From the NCBI GenBank assembly GCA_947632165.1, contig CANROI010000045.1:1-9068 (forward strand): a stretch of DNA of 9,068 bases, read 5' to 3'. This stretch comes from an uncultured Clostridia bacterium. Its GTDB lineage: Bacteria; Bacillota; Clostridia; Christensenellales; Borkfalkiaceae. Shown here piece by piece: positions 7,036 through 9,068 of this stretch. The position numbers were made by a program, and so were the translations under genes. The notes under the pieces are model-generated. The model made no database searches. It had not been told where the DNA came from and saw only the letters and a list, made by a program, of their open reading frames with translations. The first letter of the stretch is position 1. Each line of letters opens with the position of its first letter.

Positions 7036-7851
7036 ATGGATCTCGGATTCATCTTCAAATCGATTTTACTCGGCACGGTGCAGGGACTCACAGAGTTCCT
7101 GCCCGTTTCTTCAAGCGGGCATCTTTTGCTGTTGCAGCGCCTGCTGCATTATGACCTCGGCGTGAGCATGACCTTCGTCAACGTCATGTTTCACATCGGA
7201 ACGCTGTTTGCGGTGATCTTCGTCTTCCGCAAACAGCTTTTTGCGCTCTTCCGCCCGCCCTGCAAAAAACTGCTCCTGCTGGGGCTTGCGACCGTTCCCG
7301 CGGGCGCGGTCGGCGTCCTCTTCCACGGGCCGATCGACGCCCTGTTTTCGGGCGAATACGGCCTTCCGCTCCTCGCCCTCTGTTTTTTGCTGACGGCGGT
7401 GCTCCTCTGCGCCGCGGAGGGCTGCGCGCGGAAGAGGGGCGAGGGCAAGCCGGTCGGAGCCGCCCATGCCGCGGCGATGGGGCTCATACAGGCGGTCGCG
7501 CTCTTCCCGGGGATCTCGCGGAGCGGTTCGACCGTGGCAGCGGGCACGATCGCGGGAGGGAAGCGGGCGGAGGTCGCCGAGTTCTCCTTTCTCATGAGCA
7601 TTCCCGTGATCCTCGGGAGCGCGCTGGTGGAGTTCAAGGACGTCCTCTCTCCGGGAGCCGGTGCGTTTGCGCCCGGCGGAACGGAGATCGCCGGCATGCT
7701 CCTTGGAATGCTCGCCGCCCTGATCTCCGGCTTTTTCGCCGTCAGATGGATGGAGCGGGCGGTCGTGCGGGCGAGGTACGGGAAGTTTTCGGTCTATCTG
7801 CTCCTGCTTGCGGCGGTCTGCCTGTGGCTGTATGCCGCAAAAATCATTTGA
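7036..7851 (+). CDS. uppP: Undecaprenyl-diphosphatase (UppP/BacA family)
   Basis: Integral membrane phosphatase that removes one phosphate from undecaprenyl diphosphate, renewing the lipid carrier for peptidoglycan and other envelope polymers; high dosage gives bacitracin resistance. 271 residues, standard for the family. The first signature, GTVQGLTEFLPVSSSGH (13-29), carries the conserved Glu20 and Ser/His residues (E. coli Glu21 and His30). The second, FPGISRSGST (157-166), carries Arg162 (E. coli Arg174). Several hydrophobic segments fill the rest, with a short basic cytoplasmic loop near 131-137 (ARKRGEGK). ATG at 7036 is supported by AAGGGAG five bases upstream and by alignment of the N-terminal motif. 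It follows the lipoprotein by 30 bases in the same operon. Confidence 0.96.
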   Translation: MDLGFIFKSILLGTVQGLTEFLPVSSSGHLLLLQRLLHYDLGVSMTFVNVMFHIGTLFAVIFVFRKQLFALFRPPCKKLLLLGLATVPAGAVGVLFHGPIDALFSGEYGLPLLALCFLLTAVLLCAAEGCARKRGEGKPVGAAHAAAMGLIQAVALFPGISRSGSTVAAGTIAGGKRAEVAEFSFLMSIPVILGSALVEFKDVLSPGAGAFAPGGTEIAGMLLGMLAALISGFFAVRWMERAVVRARYGKFSVYLLLLAAVCLWLYAAKII

Positions 7852-7858
7852 CCCGGGG

Positions 7859-7875
7859 CGCGCATAAAACGCGCG
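7859..7875 (+). other. Small inverted repeat between uppP and the 50-codon gene
   Basis: CGCGC (7859-7863) pairs with GCGCG (7871-7875) around a 7-base A-rich loop. There is no T-run after it, so it is not a convincing terminator. The remaining 36 bases before the next Shine-Dalgarno hold no promoter that I can defend (CATAAT at 7884 has no -35 partner), so the small gene may be read from the uppP transcript. Confidence 0.35.
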
Positions 7876-7898
7876 GAGTTACCCATAATAACCTTGTC

Positions 7899-7907
7899 GG
7901 AGGTGAT
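7899..7907 (+). promoter_or_regulatory. Very strong Shine-Dalgarno of the 50-codon gene
   Basis: GGAGGTGAT is complementary to nine consecutive bases of the 16S rRNA 3' end; the GGAGG core is 8 bases from the ATG at 7912. It is the strongest ribosome binding site in the window and the main evidence that the short reading frame behind it is a real gene. Confidence 0.9.
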
Positions 7908-7911
7908 AATC

Positions 7912-8064
7912 ATGAGATTGAATTGCGGCGATACCTGTCCCAAGACGGGTTCCTACAAGGTTGTCAACAAGGATGGTAAGGTCTTGAATACGATCTACGT
8001 CGGCGAGGGCGAAACGATGCCCCCCACACAGTATTCCGACTGCCATTACGAGTGGGCGAACTGA
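7912..8064 (+). CDS. 50-residue Cys-containing protein, possibly YjzC-like
   Basis: Short gene starting MRLNCGDTCPKTGSYKVV and ending DCHYEWAN before TGA. Support: a near-perfect Shine-Dalgarno at the right spacing, a good terminator behind it, and a composition that makes sense as protein. Predicted soluble and acidic, with no signal peptide or membrane segment. The spacing pattern G-x(2)-C-P-x-T-G-x-Y, then G-E-x-M-P-P-T and an aromatic C-terminus (Trp48), resembles what I recall of the small YjzC-like family of Firmicutes, whose function is unknown. Cys5, Cys9, Cys44 and His45 could form a metal site; this is inference. An unrelated small zinc-ribbon-like protein is the alternative. Its base and codon use is less GC-rich than its neighbours (several AAT, TTG, GGT and AAG codons). 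Confidence 0.8.
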   Translation: MRLNCGDTCPKTGSYKVVNKDGKVLNTIYVGEGETMPPTQYSDCHYEWAN

Positions 8065-8074
8065 ACCGACAAGA

Positions 8075-8103
8075 GAGGGCCTTCCCACAGGGGACGGCCG
8101 CTC
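8075..8103 (+). other. Imperfect hairpin after the 50-codon gene
   Basis: GGCCTTCCC (8078-8086) pairs with GGGACGGCC (8091-8099) with one T-C mismatch and a 4-base loop. Three more pairs (8075-8077 with 8101-8103) add on across a bulged G at 8100. No T-run follows, so it is probably a 3' end stabiliser or an accessory to the terminator just downstream. Confidence 0.4.
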
Positions 8104-8114
8104 AAAGAGGATCG

Positions 8115-8140
8115 GGCGCGGCATGGTTGCCGCGCCTTTT
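8115..8140 (+). terminator. Intrinsic terminator of the + strand unit
   Basis: A perfect 9-bp stem, GGCGCGGCA (8115-8123) with TGCCGCGCC (8128-8136), loop TGGT, then TTTT (8137-8140) and CC. It lies 51 bases after the stop of the 50-codon gene and ends + strand transcription before the convergent gene. Confidence 0.85.
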
Positions 8141-8147
8141 CCGTTGG

Positions 8148-8183
8148 GAAATTTCGGCGCGGCGGACCGCAGGTCCGCCGCGC
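8148..8183 (-). terminator. Probable terminator of the - strand penicillin-binding protein gene
   Basis: A perfect 12-bp stem (8157-8168 with 8172-8183) with a 3-base loop. Its first base on the - strand is the last base of the TAG stop codon. Downstream on the - strand the sequence reads CGAAATTTCCC, a weak T-run, so termination may be moderate. The stem is symmetrical enough to act on + strand read-through as well, though A and T tracts favour neither side strongly. Confidence 0.65.
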
Positions 8184-9067
8184 TATTCCCACCAATTGTC
8201 GGGAAGTTTTTCCGATTTTCCGACCGTGACGGAGGGGAGAACGACGGGCTCGCCCTCGATCCCGCAGTAAGAGGGGATGACGGTGTAGGTATACGTTTTT
8301 CCGGCGCGCACCGAGTTGTCGAACAGCTCTTTTCGGAATTTTCCGCTGTAAAGAAGCGAAATTTCACCGTCACATTCGCGTTTTACCGTGTAATCATAGT
8401 ACTCTGTCTGACATAGTATTATCTCTACCGCCCCATTTTTCACAAAAATGAGCGGTTTTTCGATTTTCGGAGCGGAGAACTTGTCGCTCACGCCCTCGGG
8501 CAGAGCGCTCTTTTTGAAGAGCTCGTGCAGAGCAAGGCAGTCGGGCGAGATGGGGTCGGCGAGCAGGAGCCGGTGATGTTTCTCGTATTCCTCGCGGTCG
8601 AGCGCCGCCTCCGTCACGCCCTCGCAGGGAGCAAAGGGAGCGGGGGAATGTCCTTTATAGAGGGCGCGCATGACCCCGAGCGCGATGTCCGCGGGCGCGC
8701 CTCCCCCGGTCGCCGCGATCGGCGAATTGTCGCGGTTCCCGAGCCAGACGGCGACGAGATCTTCGCTCGTATAGGCGACGGTATAGGCGTCGGTGTTGCC
8801 GTCCGCGCCGCCGCCCGTGCCCGTCTTGGCGCACACTTCGAAGGGGAGGCTACGCAGCTTCTTTGCCGTTCCCTCGCGCGCCGCGGTCCTGAGCATGTCG
8901 TTGACGAGGTAGGCCGTCTCGGGCGAAAACACACTCTTTGCGGCGGGTTTTCGCTCGAAGAGGACCTTGCCGCCGGCGTCCTCCACGCGGCGGATGAACC
9001 CCGAGGGGTGGAAGACGCCGCCGTTCTGAAAGACGGCGTACCCGTCCGCAAGTTCGTGCAGCGTGAA
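8183..9067 (-). CDS. Penicillin-binding protein transpeptidase, C-terminal part, with FN3-like tail (5' end outside window)
   Basis: Serine DD-transpeptidase cross-linking peptidoglycan on the outer face of the membrane, most likely a class A enzyme. The frame stays open to the window edge; 294 residues are visible. The fragment starts TLHELADGYAVFQNGGVF, then FIRRVED-GGKVL and SPETAYLVNDMLRTA, all typical of class A PBPs between the SxN and KTG motifs. The KTG motif is Lys81-Thr82-Gly83 (bases 8819-8827), followed by GNTDAYTVAYTSEDLVAVWLGNRDN. The catalytic SxxK and any glycosyltransferase domain lie upstream, out of view. After about residue 145 the protein leaves the transpeptidase fold; residues 207-282 (ending GKTYTYTVIPSY...PSVTV) look like a fibronectin type III domain. 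Six Cys are spread over the visible part. The GTG at 8984-8986 is internal, not a start. A class B PBP is less likely. Confidence 0.9.
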   Translation of the reverse strand, partial: FTLHELADGYAVFQNGGVFHPSGFIRRVEDAGGKVLFERKPAAKSVFSPETAYLVNDMLRTAAREGTAKKLRSLPFEVCAKTGTGGGADGNTDAYTVAYTSEDLVAVWLGNRDNSPIAATGGGAPADIALGVMRALYKGHSPAPFAPCEGVTEAALDREEYEKHHRLLLADPISPDCLALHELFKKSALPEGVSDKFSAPKIEKPLIFVKNGAVEIILCQTEYYDYTVKRECDGEISLLYSGKFRKELFDNSVRAGKTYTYTVIPSYCGIEGEPVVLPSVTVGKSEKLPDNWWE

Positions 9068-9068
9068 T

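Noticed and set aside
7848..7889. Promoter TTGACC...CATAAT for the 50-codon gene
   Set aside because: The spacer would be 30 bases, far from 16-18; no better pairing of boxes was found.
7879..8373. 164-codon open frame on the - strand across the 50-codon gene and the hairpins
   Set aside because: It crosses both terminators, overlaps the 3' end of the penicillin-binding protein gene in another frame, and resembles nothing; the + strand 50-codon gene has far better support.
8123..8416. 97-codon + strand open frame after the terminator
   Set aside because: It contains both hairpin arms, has no ribosome binding site and runs antisense through the penicillin-binding protein gene.

Overview
The window looks like chromosomal sequence from a GC-rich, anaerobe-type Firmicute of the Clostridia sense. 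The evidence is the gene order prs-pth-mfd followed by a foldase-like lipoprotein, the Gram-positive style of the Prs, Pth and Mfd motifs, the lipoprotein signal with an LAGC lipobox, and GGAG-type ribosome binding sites. A more exact placement (for example a Christensenellales-like gut lineage) is only a guess. I see no insertion sequence, phage gene, CRISPR array, tRNA or rRNA.

Layout: the + strand opens inside prs (ribose-phosphate pyrophosphokinase, 5' end cut off by the window), closed by a strong intrinsic terminator. After only 15 bases comes pth (peptidyl-tRNA hydrolase), which overlaps mfd (transcription-repair coupling factor) by an ATGA. A clear sigma-A type promoter (TTGCAA-17-TATAAT) then starts a new unit. 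It holds a 717-residue lipoprotein that I read as a very divergent, insertion-bearing PrsA/SurA-type foldase relative, then uppP (undecaprenyl-diphosphatase) 30 bases later, whose Shine-Dalgarno lies in an 8-bp hairpin. A 50-codon gene with a near-perfect Shine-Dalgarno follows and encodes a small Cys-containing protein with a YjzC-like pattern. The + strand unit ends in two hairpins, the second a good intrinsic terminator. Converging from the - strand is the 3' part of a penicillin-binding protein gene with a KTGT motif and a C-terminal FN3-like extension, ending in its own 12-bp hairpin.

How it fits together: the first block is housekeeping (PRPP supply, peptidyl-tRNA recycling, rescue of stalled RNA polymerase). 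The second block and the convergent gene are envelope functions: extracytoplasmic protein folding or surface lipoprotein, recycling of the undecaprenyl carrier, and peptidoglycan cross-linking.

Most of the window is ordinary core genome. I did not find a convincing new multi-gene system. The points most worth a second look are the apparently split, His-less parvulin-like lipoprotein, the hidden uppP ribosome binding site, and the strongly translated 50-residue Cys protein.
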